Source: a virus
Direction: 5' to 3' (one strand)
IMG/VR virus record: IMGVR_UViG_3300024517_000066
Location: 1-33,331 of that record
DNA: 33,331 nucleotides
The translations under genes and the position numbers were made by a program. Under the pieces are notes generated by a model, which did no database searches, was not told where the DNA came from, and saw only the letters and a program-made list of their open reading frames with translations. Shown in pieces: positions 1-6,186 of the stretch. How positions within the stretch are numbered: the stretch's first letter is position 1; every line of letters starts with the position of its first letter.

Positions 1-344
1 AATAGTACACACAAAACCTCTCTTTGTCAATTGCACCAAGACAAACTAATAGCACTATATGCAGTATCTCTAACTCATTGATATACAATATATAATACAT
101 ACAATACATATGAGTGGTATATAGTGCATTTAACAGACTAGTAGCTAAGTAGTTGATAAGTTAGGATTAGTATAAGTATAAGGTACTCAGTTACCATGGG
201 AGTGCTGAGGGATTTGCATAGGGTTGCTATGAATCATACCGAATACGCACACTATTGCATCAATTGTGGTGTAATTATATACTTATTGTGAATTTATATT
301 ACTAAGGGCGACTACAAGGCTAGAAGTACCATTTAAGTTGGTAC
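1..344. other. Left non-coding leader
   Basis: I find no open reading frame on either strand here with both a plausible length and a ribosome binding site; the best leftward one is about 16 codons. The stretch is AT-rich, with a perfect TATAAT at 91-96 that lacks a good -35 partner on the + strand, and a repeated TATAAG at about 172-183. It lies downstream of the terminator closing the small leftward genes and carries a leftward promoter-like sequence at its left end, so it probably leads to another leftward unit outside the window. Confidence 0.5.
2..30 (-). promoter_or_regulatory. Leftward sigma70-like promoter
   Basis: Reading the minus strand, a perfect -35 TTGACA (30-25) is followed by a 17-base spacer and the -10 TACTAT (7-2), which matches four of six consensus bases. 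It would drive leftward transcription out of the window. No start site is visible because the window ends here. Confidence 0.45.
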
Positions 345-381
345 AAATAGAGAAGAGAGTGCATGTTTCCATACACTCCCT
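345..381 (-). terminator. Rho-independent terminator closing the leftward genes
   Basis: On the minus strand a 12-bp stem (381-370 with 365-354, two G-T pairs) closes a GAAA tetraloop and is followed by a pyrimidine-rich TCTCTATTTG tract. It lies 17 bases beyond the stop of the last leftward gene, where an operon terminator is expected. Confidence 0.7.
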
Positions 382-388
382 ATCTCAG

Positions 389-408
389 TTAAGATTGGTT
401 AAGATTGG
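389..408. repeat. Tandem 10-bp direct repeat
   Basis: TTAAGATTGG occurs twice in immediate succession (389-398 and 399-408), straddling the stop codon of the leftward gene at 399-590. It is probably incidental, but could be a protein-binding repeat beside the terminator. Confidence 0.4.
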
Positions 409-590
409 TCTGGATTATTGGCGAAGAATTCCTCATCTTCCAGGATTAACGCCATCTCCAACTCTATTTCACGATCCAGCATTTCAAGTTCTTCCAACAG
501 GTCATTATAGTTGTCGCTGGCGGGATCAGTTTCGTTGAGCCTTTTGTTAAGACGTTCAGCCTTGTCCTCTAAGGTCTCGATGGTGGTCAT
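399..590 (-). CDS. Small acidic coiled-coil protein, unknown function
   Basis: A 63-residue, highly charged, Leu/Glu-rich protein likely to form one long helix or coiled coil (heptad-like ETLEDKAERLNKRLNE, then a Leu/Glu tract) with an acidic tail. I do not recognise a family. I chose the ATG at 590 rather than the upstream in-frame ATG at 635 because AGGAG lies about 10 bases before it, and the longer start would overlap the upstream gene. It is the last gene of a three-gene leftward set, 22 bases after the gene starting at 885 and just before a hairpin terminator. Small charged proteins in such phage clusters are often early host-takeover factors, but nothing here shows that role. Confidence 0.7.
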   Translation of the reverse strand: MTTIETLEDKAERLNKRLNETDPASDNYNDLLEELEMLDREIELEMALILEDEEFFANNPDQS

Positions 591-612
591 GGTCTGTGTA
601 CTCCTGATTAGA

Positions 613-885
613 TTAGAATGGTGAATCGGGGACATGAACTCTGAACTTATGCAGTAGAGTGTAGAGGTTACTGTGTTTGGTGTAGTTTTGTAACCATGCG
701 ATGGCTTTGTCTCGTTCCTCTGGTGTATATATCATTGTACTCTCATGCATCTTACCATTCTCGAAGCCTACTACGATACGATGGTGATCCTTGCCTATTG
801 GTGTAGTAGTAATGCTGTATCCTGATCCCCAAACTGTGTCAGTTACATGAATGGTCTTAGTAGGTGTGTCTGTCTTAGTGAACAT
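613..885 (-). CDS. Small hypothetical protein (90 aa)
   Basis: A 90-residue protein with an N-terminal half that looks beta-rich (IHVTDTVWGSGYSITTTPIG, then HHRIVVGFENGK) and a helical C-terminal half (TPEERDKAIAWLQNYTKH). It has no recognisable catalytic motif, signal peptide or membrane segment. The start at 885 is supported by GGAG seven bases upstream. About 34 bases upstream of the start lies a 24-base block (919-942) that also occurs, nearly identical, before the next gene (1151-1175), suggesting shared regulation. Function unknown. Confidence 0.75.
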   Translation of the reverse strand: MFTKTDTPTKTIHVTDTVWGSGYSITTTPIGKDHHRIVVGFENGKMHESTMIYTPEERDKAIAWLQNYTKHSNLYTLLHKFRVHVPDSPF

Positions 886-918
886 CTTACATCTCCATTG
901 GTGAAAGGTTAGTGAGGA

Positions 919-942
919 CTATTTAAACCAACAATCCTCACA
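919..942 (-). promoter_or_regulatory. Conserved upstream block, copy B
   Basis: On the minus strand this reads TGTG, two variable bases, GATTGTTGGTTTAAATAG. It matches copy A (1151-1175) at nearly every position and lies about 34 bases before the start at 885. It could be an operator, a non-consensus promoter or a phage-specific transcription signal. Confidence 0.4.
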
Positions 943-946
943 GATA

Positions 947-1141
947 TTAAGAACAAGGATACAATAGTGTAATCAGCTCGTCATATCTTCTACAGTGATC
1001 ATAGAGTATAGGATCATCTATCCAACCTCGCAATCTCTGGCACTCTATATCTCTAATACCAGACTCTTGCAAAGCTCTAGTTCTTACTTCTAACTCAGCC
1101 CAAAGCTCTCTCTCTAATATACTAGTATCGATGTGTGTCAT
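947..1141 (-). CDS. Small hypothetical protein (64 aa)
   Basis: A 64-residue, mostly helical protein rich in Glu, Arg and Leu (IDTSILERELWAELEVRTRA, then a WIDDPILYDHCRRYDELITL segment). No known family was recognised. The ATG at 1141 is preceded by AGGA with seven-base spacing. It is the first gene of the short leftward set that ends at the terminator near 354-381. Conserved block copy A lies only nine bases upstream of its start, overlapping the ribosome-binding region. Confidence 0.7.
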   Translation of the reverse strand: MTHIDTSILERELWAELEVRTRALQESGIRDIECQRLRGWIDDPILYDHCRRYDELITLLYPCS

Positions 1142-1150
1142 GACTCATTC

Positions 1151-1175
1151 CTATTTTAAACCAATAATCAACACA
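1151..1175 (-). promoter_or_regulatory. Conserved upstream block, copy A
   Basis: On the minus strand this reads TGTG, two variable bases, GATTATTGGTTTAAAATAG, nearly identical to copy B (919-942). A shorter match (ATTATTGGTTT) lies on the + strand at 1493-1503, at the first rightward promoter. TAAAAT inside it resembles a -10, but its closeness to the start codon (nine bases) fits an operator or translational element as well. Confidence 0.4.
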
Positions 1176-1181
1176 AGTATA

Positions 1182-1300
1182 GGGGGGAGGGTGTCTCCGA
1201 ACTTACTTACTTTCGATGGGGATAGCACTCCCCCCGTCGAATCCAAACAGGGGTCTTTAGATGTCCAGCTTGAGGGTTAGTTCATGTCAACCATACCCCT
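1182..1300. other. Structured GC-run intergenic element
   Basis: A cluster of G and C runs in an otherwise AT-rich genome. GGGGGGAG (1182-1189) can pair with CTCCCCCC (1228-1235). Alternatively TTCGATGGGG (1212-1221) can pair with CCCCGTCGAA (1232-1241), ten pairs with one G-T and a 10-base loop. The two pairings share bases, so they exclude each other. AGGGGT (1249-1254) can also pair with ACCCCT (1295-1300). It lies between divergent transcription units and may be a regulatory RNA leader, a packaging or replication site, or a small RNA. I could not fit it to a tRNA. Confidence 0.5.
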
Positions 1301-1339
1301 ATGCTCCTATGCCACTACTTACTATAATAACAATAACAA

Positions 1340-1363
1340 CTAATACTAATACTAATACTAATA
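1340..1363. repeat. (CTAATA)4 hexamer repeat
   Basis: Four consecutive perfect copies of CTAATA, preceded by AATAACAATAACAA. It is AT-rich and located in the divergent intergenic region. It could be an easily melted element or simply a slippage-prone microsatellite. Confidence 0.75.
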
Positions 1364-1364
1364 G

Positions 1365-1505
1365 ATGCTAGATGTTGAATGGACTACAATGTTTGGTGAG
1401 GAGTTGAAGAGTAGTTCTGAGTGTTACGGGGTGAAGGTGTGCCCGCCCTCTAAACCGAGTGCGGGAAAGTACACACTACAGAAGAATAATGCATTATTGG
1501 TTTGA
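1365..1505 (+). CDS. Possible 46-aa small ORF
   Basis: An ATG at 1365 opens a 46-codon frame ending at TGA 1503-1505, with a second in-frame ATG at 1389. The predicted product begins MLDVEWTTMFGEEL and contains two cysteines in CYGVKVC. No Shine-Dalgarno sequence precedes either start, and codon use (CCG, CCC, TGC, GTG) differs from the neighbouring late genes. The frame also contains the hairpin at 1442-1465 and the palindrome at 1485-1498. It is more likely non-coding regulatory DNA than a gene, and is listed because it is the only frame of any length here. Confidence 0.2.
   Translation: MLDVEWTTMFGEELKSSSECYGVKVCPPSKPSAGKYTLQKNNALLV
1442..1465. promoter_or_regulatory. Intergenic hairpin
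   Basis: CCCGCCCTC (1442-1450) pairs with GAGTGCGGG (1457-1465) with one mismatch and a six-base loop. No T-tract follows on the + strand, so it is not a classical rightward terminator. It sits about 40 bases upstream of the first rightward promoter-like sequence. Confidence 0.45.
1485..1498. promoter_or_regulatory. Perfect 14-bp palindrome
   Basis: AATAATGCATTATT is a perfect inverted repeat lying immediately upstream of the -35 element at 1502-1507. The position fits a dimeric regulator binding site for the late operon, though an AT-rich palindrome can arise by chance. Confidence 0.4.
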
Positions 1506-1530
1506 CACGATATTTGGAATATGGTATTTC
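1502..1530 (+). promoter_or_regulatory. Late-operon promoter P1 (sigma70-like)
   Basis: Perfect -35 TTGACA at 1502-1507, 17-base spacer, weak -10 TATTTC at 1525-1530. It faces the late operon and has a palindrome directly upstream. The weak -10 leaves it uncertain and might imply activator dependence. Confidence 0.4.
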
Positions 1531-1605
1531 TTACTACAACAACAACACGGGGGGAAAAGCGAAGCGAAGCAAGAGCAGAATGCTATTGGTGTATGAAATG
1601 GTATA

Positions 1606-1634
1606 TTGACATTACTACATATACTACATACACT
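1606..1634 (+). promoter_or_regulatory. Late-operon promoter P2 (sigma70-like)
   Basis: Perfect -35 TTGACA at 1606-1611, 17-base spacer, and TACACT (four of six -10 bases) at 1629-1634. It lies 48 bases before the chosen start of the first late gene. With P1 it forms a tandem pair about 104 bases apart. Confidence 0.5.
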
Positions 1635-1682
1635 ATATATACTACTGATAACAGCACATCAAAACACACGGAGAAACAAGAG

Positions 1683-2156
1683 ATGGCTAACTACTCAGGA
1701 TTATTCAACCATATACATGGAGAGGACTACTCTCTTAATTCAGGACGTGCCCCTAATAGATATCACCTAATGCGTATACTTCGCAAACGTGGTATGGCTA
1801 ATGTACGGGAAGTTCTTACTACTGCATTAGAAGATAGCACTCCAGCCTCCACAGCTTCAGTTAGTTACTCAAGAGTTGCTGCTGCTGCTAATACAAGTTC
1901 CAATGTACAAGGTGGTGCACGTACTATTGAAACTAAGCAAGAGTTTGGACCTACTCTGAACAATACTGATATCGATGCTACAGGTGCGAATACTTCTCGT
2001 GCTATTACTGCTGCTGATATTACCGAACTACAGGAAGACCTAGCACTTACTGGTGATAGGAACAAACGCAACCCAACTAATGGGTCTGGTGTTGTTACTT
2101 ATCCTGTAGATCTATCAGGTAATGGTGGTGGTGGTAAGGGTGCGAGTAAAGCATAA
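1683..2156 (+). CDS. Conserved phage hypothetical protein, first late gene
   Basis: A 157-residue protein. The N-terminus is structured (YSGLFNHIHGEDYSLNSG, then a basic HLMRILRKRG helix). The rest is Ser/Thr/Ala-rich and ends in a Gly run (SGNGGGGKG). Phrases such as VQGGARTIET, ITAADITELQEDL and YPVDLSGNGG recall short hypothetical proteins I have seen in other phage genomes near the packaging genes, but I know no function for them. The frame stays open back to an ATG at 1521; I chose 1683 because GGAGAAACAAGAG lies just upstream and the extension would cross promoter P2. Its stop overlaps the next start as TAATG. Confidence 0.75.
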   Translation: MANYSGLFNHIHGEDYSLNSGRAPNRYHLMRILRKRGMANVREVLTTALEDSTPASTASVSYSRVAAAANTSSNVQGGARTIETKQEFGPTLNNTDIDATGANTSRAITAADITELQEDLALTGDRNKRNPTNGSGVVTYPVDLSGNGGGGKGASKA

Positions 2157-2497
2157 TGCCTAGTAGATTATCTGGTATTACAGGACAAGATCAACAGAGA
2201 TTGCAATCAGGAGGGGCACAAGTTCCATTAGGGACTGACGCTCCAATTGATTTGCTTGGAGAAGGAAGTAGTCAGCCTACTTCCCCAGTAGCCCCTTCAC
2301 CTAGTACACTCCCTGATCCCTCACTATCTCCCGGTACTGGTGAGGGGGTTACGACTACTCCTCCAGGTCTTGAACCTATGAATCAAGAGTTACATCCAAC
2401 TACTAGCCTACTTCTAGATGCTGCTACTCAAGGTGATCCAGAAGCTATTAGTATTATAGATGAACTCATTCGTACAATGGAACAGTTTACACAGTAA
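2156..2497 (+). CDS. Pro/Ser/Thr-rich hypothetical protein
   Basis: A 113-residue protein starting one base inside the previous stop (TAATG), so probably translated by coupling. The middle, about residues 35-75, is a Pro/Ser/Thr/Gly-rich disordered linker. The C-terminus forms a predicted acidic helix (GDPEAISIIDELIRTMEQF). No family was recognised. Its position just before the small terminase suggests a virion-assembly or packaging accessory role, which is inference from location only. Confidence 0.65.
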   Translation: MPSRLSGITGQDQQRLQSGGAQVPLGTDAPIDLLGEGSSQPTSPVAPSPSTLPDPSLSPGTGEGVTTTPPGLEPMNQELHPTTSLLLDAATQGDPEAISIIDELIRTMEQFTQ

Positions 2498-2505
2498 GGT
2501 GTAAG

Positions 2506-3108
2506 ATGCTTGCTATTGGTACTGAACCTCTAAAACTAGCTGATGGTACATTAATTAACCCTGATAATGGGGAAGTTATACCTGTACAAGAAGCTGGTAT
2601 GACTGAGGTTCCGAACTACCAAGATATACAAAGAGACTTCACTGATCGTAGAAAACGTATTAGTGATATCCCTGTACCTATTAAAGAGATGAATGCAATT
2701 AGTGTAGTGATTAGCTATACTATCTTCGGACTACCTAATGAAGACATTGCAGAAGTCCTAGGTATCTCTGTAGAGTATATCGAAAACATGAAACTGTCTG
2801 ATGGTTATAAGGAACTTATGGAAGGTTTCATTACTAACATCGCAGAGACAGATGGTGATCACGTAAGAAGTCTATTCTCCCAACAAAGTATTCTAGCTGC
2901 TAGGACTATTACAGGCATGTTGAATAGTGCTAGTCCTCATGTAGCTATGAGTGCTGCTAAAGATGTGTTAGATCGTGCAGGACATAGACCTGCTGATGTA
3001 GTAGAGCACAATCATAAAATGGAAGGTGGACTAGTCATTAGACATGTAAGAAGGTCTGAAGATGAAGAGATCACTATTGATTTAACACCTGATGGAGATT
3101 CAGTCTAA
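2506..3108 (+). CDS. terS: Terminase small subunit (probable)
   Basis: A 200-residue protein likely to recognise phage DNA and start packaging with the large terminase. Residues 66-95 look like a helix-turn-helix (FGLPNEDIAEVLGISVEYI), the usual N-terminal DNA-binding module of small terminases. Residues 143-164 (SPHVAMSAAKDVLDRAGHRP) resemble a segment common in small-terminase-like phage proteins, followed by a short beta/acidic tail. Length fits the family. GGTGTAAG precedes the ATG. Unusually, the large subunit begins about 5 kb downstream, after eight intervening genes. The alternative is a generic DNA-binding virion protein; the helix-turn-helix and the downstream motif favour terminase. 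Confidence 0.72.
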   Translation: MLAIGTEPLKLADGTLINPDNGEVIPVQEAGMTEVPNYQDIQRDFTDRRKRISDIPVPIKEMNAISVVISYTIFGLPNEDIAEVLGISVEYIENMKLSDGYKELMEGFITNIAETDGDHVRSLFSQQSILAARTITGMLNSASPHVAMSAAKDVLDRAGHRPADVVEHNHKMEGGLVIRHVRRSEDEEITIDLTPDGDSV

Positions 3109-3410
3109 TGGTTGCATATAGAGACTTGAGTGGGAACAATCCTACTCACCACTTCTTAGATAAGCCTACACTACGTAGCTCTCCTGCTGTAGAGTATGGG
3201 ACAGCAGTTGATCCTAGTTCAGTTGATAGAAGCTTTAGTAAGTTTGCTCGTGCTATTTACATTGGTACGAATGGAAACATTGAAGTAGTTGATCAACGAA
3301 ACAACTCAACTGTGTTTACTGGAGTAGTTGCTGGTACTATACTAGATGTACAAGGAAAAGGTACACTTGCTGCTGGTACTACTGTTACAAACATCGCACC
3401 TTTGTTCTAG
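3108..3410 (+). CDS. Spike-base-like small beta protein
   Basis: A 100-residue, beta-rich protein. The C-terminal half (ARAIYIGTNGNIEVVDQRNN, then TVFTGVVAGTIL, then GTTVTNIAPLF) resembles the small spike-base proteins of gene transfer agents and related phages (RCAP_rcc01079-like), which act in head or spike decoration. That link is from memory of the pattern, not a search. It starts by a TAATG overlap with the small terminase gene, with GGAG about ten bases upstream. It is the first of several virion-surface candidates between the two terminase genes. Confidence 0.65.
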   Translation: MVAYRDLSGNNPTHHFLDKPTLRSSPAVEYGTAVDPSSVDRSFSKFARAIYIGTNGNIEVVDQRNNSTVFTGVVAGTILDVQGKGTLAAGTTVTNIAPLF

Positions 3411-3419
3411 GAGATAGAC

Positions 3420-3923
3420 ATGGATGGATTCAATCACTTTCCTCCCGATCCTGGGATGAGCCAATTACATACAATACTAGATATCATTAATAACAAAGAT
3501 AAGCTTACTGCGGCTACTAAGAACTTTGAATCTAGCAGAAAGAAAGCTAATGCTACAATTGAAGAAGTAAATCAGAAGTTAGCAGAACTTGAAGCTAAGA
3601 GTGCAGATCTTACTGTACGTGAAAAAGCTTTAGCACGTATGATCATTACTGTTAATGAAGATAACGTAGAATTAAAGAAACGAGAAGATGCAGTAATAAT
3701 TGGTGAAGAAATCTTGAAGAGAGATCAAGATGGACTTAGTAGAGAGATGCAGAATGGACGTAGTGATGTACGTACTGGTCTAATTGAAGTAGAAGATGTT
3801 AAAAAAGTTGTAGCTATTAAAGCTGATGAACTTGATGAACGTGAGAAAGCCGTAGCCATTGGTGAAGCAGAGATGGTTGAATGGAAGAAGAAGATGCGTT
3901 CACTAGGAGTTAATAAGAAGTAA
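3420..3923 (+). CDS. Coiled-coil protein, unknown function
   Basis: A 167-residue protein that is almost entirely predicted coiled coil from about residue 25 to 155. It is rich in Lys, Glu, Ala and Leu with heptad-like stretches (IEEVNQKLAELEAKSADL and ADELDEREKAVAIGEAEM). A motif of the type (E/K)REKA(V/L)A occurs around residues 72 and 146, with a related KREDAV near 92, suggesting an internally repeated helix. AGGAG seven bases before the ATG supports the start. Such proteins can be scaffold-like or oligomerisation factors, but a scaffold candidate already lies beside the capsid gene, so the role is unassigned. Confidence 0.7.
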   Translation: MDGFNHFPPDPGMSQLHTILDIINNKDKLTAATKNFESSRKKANATIEEVNQKLAELEAKSADLTVREKALARMIITVNEDNVELKKREDAVIIGEEILKRDQDGLSREMQNGRSDVRTGLIEVEDVKKVVAIKADELDEREKAVAIGEAEMVEWKKKMRSLGVNKK

Positions 3924-4243
3924 TGGCTCTTACTGAACATAGCCACACTATTATCTTTCCATGGGGGGAAGATAAGAAAGTTATATCACAGAAACGTGAT
4001 ATGCGGTATGCTAAAGATGGTGAACTCTTTATGCGGTGTGGACACTGTGGTAAGACAGACTTTACTATTCTAATTAAACCTAACCTTGCGACTGGTGCAA
4101 AGATAACTACTGCTTGCTGTTCTCTATGTAATTGGACATTCCCATTTGATGATCAAGGAAATATAGCTGGATCGTTTACTATTACAGAAGAGAAGGCAGA
4201 TGCAAAGAAGAGAGAGATGATCAATGAACGACCAGACACTTAG
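3923..4243 (+). CDS. Zinc-ribbon-like protein
   Basis: A 106-residue protein with two cysteine pairs, C39-GH-C42 and C66-SL-C69 (C65 is adjacent). They are spaced as in a zinc ribbon, with beta strands between them (FTILIKP, ITTACCSLCNWTF). Zinc binding is inferred from the spacing. Phage proteins of this type may bind nucleic acid or stabilise a small structural fold. It starts at a TAATG overlap with the coiled-coil gene and overlaps the next gene by 20 bases. Function is otherwise unknown. Confidence 0.65.
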   Translation: MALTEHSHTIIFPWGEDKKVISQKRDMRYAKDGELFMRCGHCGKTDFTILIKPNLATGAKITTACCSLCNWTFPFDDQGNIAGSFTITEEKADAKKREMINERPDT

Positions 4244-4595
4244 ACAAGTTGCATACTATAAGAGACGTATTGCATTATACCCTGAACACCCTAGACGTGT
4301 TTGGATGGAAGAACAGATTCAAGAGTTAGGAGAAGGCATTGAGTATCCTCCTGTAACTGATAAGATCATGCTACGATCTGAAACTCTTATTGGTAGTATT
4401 GAGAAGTTACAGACAATCCTACAAGATAATCCAGAACATCCACATAGAGAAAAGTTTGTAAGACTAATCAATGAGTACCAAGGTTCATTATATAACATTA
4501 AAGAGTTTGGTACAGAGAATCCTAGAGCAGCTCAGATTAATGCAACTAAGATTGAAGTTCCTGCTCATGTAATGAAACTTACTACGGAGATATAA
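4224..4595 (+). CDS. Hypothetical helical protein
   Basis: A 123-residue, mainly helical protein. It contains a possible internal duplication: ALYPEHPRRVWMEEQIQELG (residues about 17-36) and LQDNPEHPHREKFVRLINEY (about 66-85) share a P-EHP-R pattern at the start of an amphipathic helix. No catalytic motif or known family was recognised. The start lies 20 bases inside the preceding gene and its ribosome site is only a purine-rich AGAGAGA, so an alternative start cannot be excluded. Confidence 0.65.
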   Translation: MNDQTLRQVAYYKRRIALYPEHPRRVWMEEQIQELGEGIEYPPVTDKIMLRSETLIGSIEKLQTILQDNPEHPHREKFVRLINEYQGSLYNIKEFGTENPRAAQINATKIEVPAHVMKLTTEI

Positions 4596-4598
4596 CTA

Positions 4599-5060
4599 AT
4601 GGTTACTATTGATCACTACGACCAATTCGTAGAGTTAATGGGTGATGTTGCTGCTGGTTATACAGGACTAGATAGTGATACACAAGTAATAATGCTCATG
4701 AACTCTTCTCATGTGCGTACTACTTCTAATACTCTCCGTACTAATGTTAATGCAAATGAACTAGCTACTGGTAGTGGATATACTATTAGTGATGGTGCTG
4801 GAGCTGGTGAAGTCTTAACTAGTACGACATCTAGTCAGGCTAGTGCTGGTGTTTGGATGTGGGATGCTGCTGATGCTAGTTGGACTGCTAGCGGAGGTAG
4901 TATTGGTCCGGCTACTGATGCAGTTATCTTTAATGATTCTATTACAACTCCATTGAATGCTTTGATGATTGATATTGACTTTGAAGCTTCTGAAACTGCT
5001 GGTGCTGGTACTGACTTCATTATAGCCTTTCATGCTAATGGTATTGCTAGGATAACGTAA
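4599..5060 (+). CDS. Beta-rich virion-type protein
   Basis: A 153-residue protein rich in Thr, Ser, Ala and Gly. Its pattern (NELATGSGYTISDGAGAG, then ASWTASGGSIGPATDAVIF, then NALMIDIDFEASETAG) matches small beta-sandwich proteins I have seen in many phage structural operons, usually annotated hypothetical or virion. GGAG lies nine bases upstream of the ATG, and the stop overlaps the next start as TAATG. Attachment to the capsid or tail is inferred from composition and from neighbouring beta-rich genes. Confidence 0.6.
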   Translation: MVTIDHYDQFVELMGDVAAGYTGLDSDTQVIMLMNSSHVRTTSNTLRTNVNANELATGSGYTISDGAGAGEVLTSTTSSQASAGVWMWDAADASWTASGGSIGPATDAVIFNDSITTPLNALMIDIDFEASETAGAGTDFIIAFHANGIARIT

Positions 5061-5515
5061 TGGCTACTCCGACACATAGAGTTCGTCCATCTCTTAATGA
5101 GCGGTTAGGATCTGTTCAACGAGATGTAGTTGAAATTAAAGGGATTATGTCTAATGCCTTGAGTGCTTTGGCTGCTGGACCTGTATCTACTAATCAAGTA
5201 ATTGGATTAGCAGTAAGTTGTAGTAGGGTTAATAATGCTCTAGGCAATGCATCTAATCATGCAGGACTAGTTCCTTACGCAAAAGACATCTACAATGATC
5301 AGACATTAAACTATAATGTAGAGATAGCTGCAACTGTGTCGGCATTAACTGATGTTATTACAAGTATTAATGCAGCATTACCAAAGGATGTAGAAGGTAA
5401 TATACTAGGAAGATTACTTGATGCTAGTGGTGCTCAAACCTTTTCAGTACTTACTACATTAGAGACTGCATCTATCCAGACTAATCTAACTACTGCTATA
5501 GCGACTATCGACTAA
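5060..5515 (+). CDS. Hypothetical virion-associated protein (151 aa)
   Basis: A 151-residue, Ala/Asn/Leu-rich protein with predicted helices (SLNERLGSVQRDVVEIKGIM near the N-terminus and TVSALTDVITSINAAL near residue 100). The C-terminus resembles the alanine/threonine-rich ends of phage structural proteins. It is coupled on both sides by TAATG overlaps; AGGA lies seven bases before its start. No specific function was recognised. Its place among surface-type proteins suggests a virion part. Confidence 0.6.
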   Translation: MATPTHRVRPSLNERLGSVQRDVVEIKGIMSNALSALAAGPVSTNQVIGLAVSCSRVNNALGNASNHAGLVPYAKDIYNDQTLNYNVEIAATVSALTDVITSINAALPKDVEGNILGRLLDASGAQTFSVLTTLETASIQTNLTTAIATID

Positions 5516-6186
5516 TGGCTACAACTGGTTTCACTACTGCTGGAACTGGAACAAGTGTAACTGGTCCTGCTACACAGGAGAGTAGTCCTAATTGGTCAAC
5601 TCCTGGTAATGTAACTGCTGATGATGTAGCAGTATCTTCTACTGATATGAGAGATGATCCAGGAACTAATAGTGAATATCTTAAAGGTACTAACTTTGGT
5701 TTCGCGTTACCAGCAGGTGCAACTATTGATGGAATTGAGGCAAGGTTCCAATGTAATAGTTCTGATGCTCCGGGTAGTGGCAATAGATATGTTGCTGAAC
5801 TAACTGCTAGAATATTTAATGAAGCTGGTGTAGTTGAAGGAGATAATAAAAGTGATACAGCAGATTGGCCTGCTGCTGTAACTACTAAAACATATGGAGG
5901 TGCTGCTGATTTATGGTCAGGTACATTTTCAGATACTGATGTAGAAGATATAGACTTTGGTTTTGGAGTGGTAGTAATATTTCCATCTGATGCTGATAGA
6001 GGACAAGGTTCTGTTGATGTTATAGAAATGAATATACATTATACAGAATCAAGTACTACTATTACACTTGCTGGTGCAGATAGTTTAGCTGTATCTCATG
6101 GAGTGCCTACTATTACTGCTAGAGCGGTAGAGGCTAAAGGTTTTAGATTTAGAAACCTTGATGGCGGCAAAGGACCAAGGTTCTAA
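5515..6186 (+). CDS. Virion surface/adhesin-like beta protein
   Basis: A 223-residue, beta-rich protein. Residues about 25-175 resemble a jelly-roll-like domain found in phage tail or fibre proteins (SPNWSTPGNVTADDV, YLKGTNFGFALPAGATIDGI, WPAAVTTKTYGGAADLW, DVIEMNIHYTE). After it comes a TTITLAG linker and, from D189, one 22-residue unit (DSLAVSHGVPT...) of the repeat that fills the C-terminus of the next gene's product. The shared linker and unit suggest the two proteins co-assemble or share ancestry. Its own end (RFRNLDGGKGPRF) is basic. It starts and ends with TAATG overlaps. Confidence 0.65.
   Translation: MATTGFTTAGTGTSVTGPATQESSPNWSTPGNVTADDVAVSSTDMRDDPGTNSEYLKGTNFGFALPAGATIDGIEARFQCNSSDAPGSGNRYVAELTARIFNEAGVVEGDNKSDTADWPAAVTTKTYGGAADLWSGTFSDTDVEDIDFGFGVVVIFPSDADRGQGSVDVIEMNIHYTESSTTITLAGADSLAVSHGVPTITARAVEAKGFRFRNLDGGKGPRF

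Noticed and set aside
91-96. Perfect TATAAT on the + strand as a rightward promoter
   Set aside because: No acceptable -35 at 16-18 bases upstream and no rightward gene follows.
338-538. Rightward 66-codon frame
   Set aside because: Antisense to the terminator and to the better-supported leftward gene 399-590, with no ribosome site.
1230-1244. Minus-strand GGATTCGACGGG, identical to the conserved 5' segment of tmRNA
   Set aside because: No matching acceptor stem, T-arm or tag-coding sequence with Ala-Ala-stop could be found on the minus strand within the following 350 bases, and a credible gene (947-1141) occupies that space. A permuted tmRNA was also considered, but no T-arm precedes the AGGGGT segment. 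Probably coincidence, though the 12-base match is worth one covariance-model scan.
1285-1290. TTGACA on the minus strand as promoter for the small leftward genes
   Set aside because: No -10-like hexamer at the right spacing downstream on that strand.
1521-1682. N-terminal extension of the first late gene
   Set aside because: No ribosome site at the upstream ATG, repetitive Thr/Tyr-rich translation, and it would cross promoter P2; ATG 1683 has a good ribosome site.
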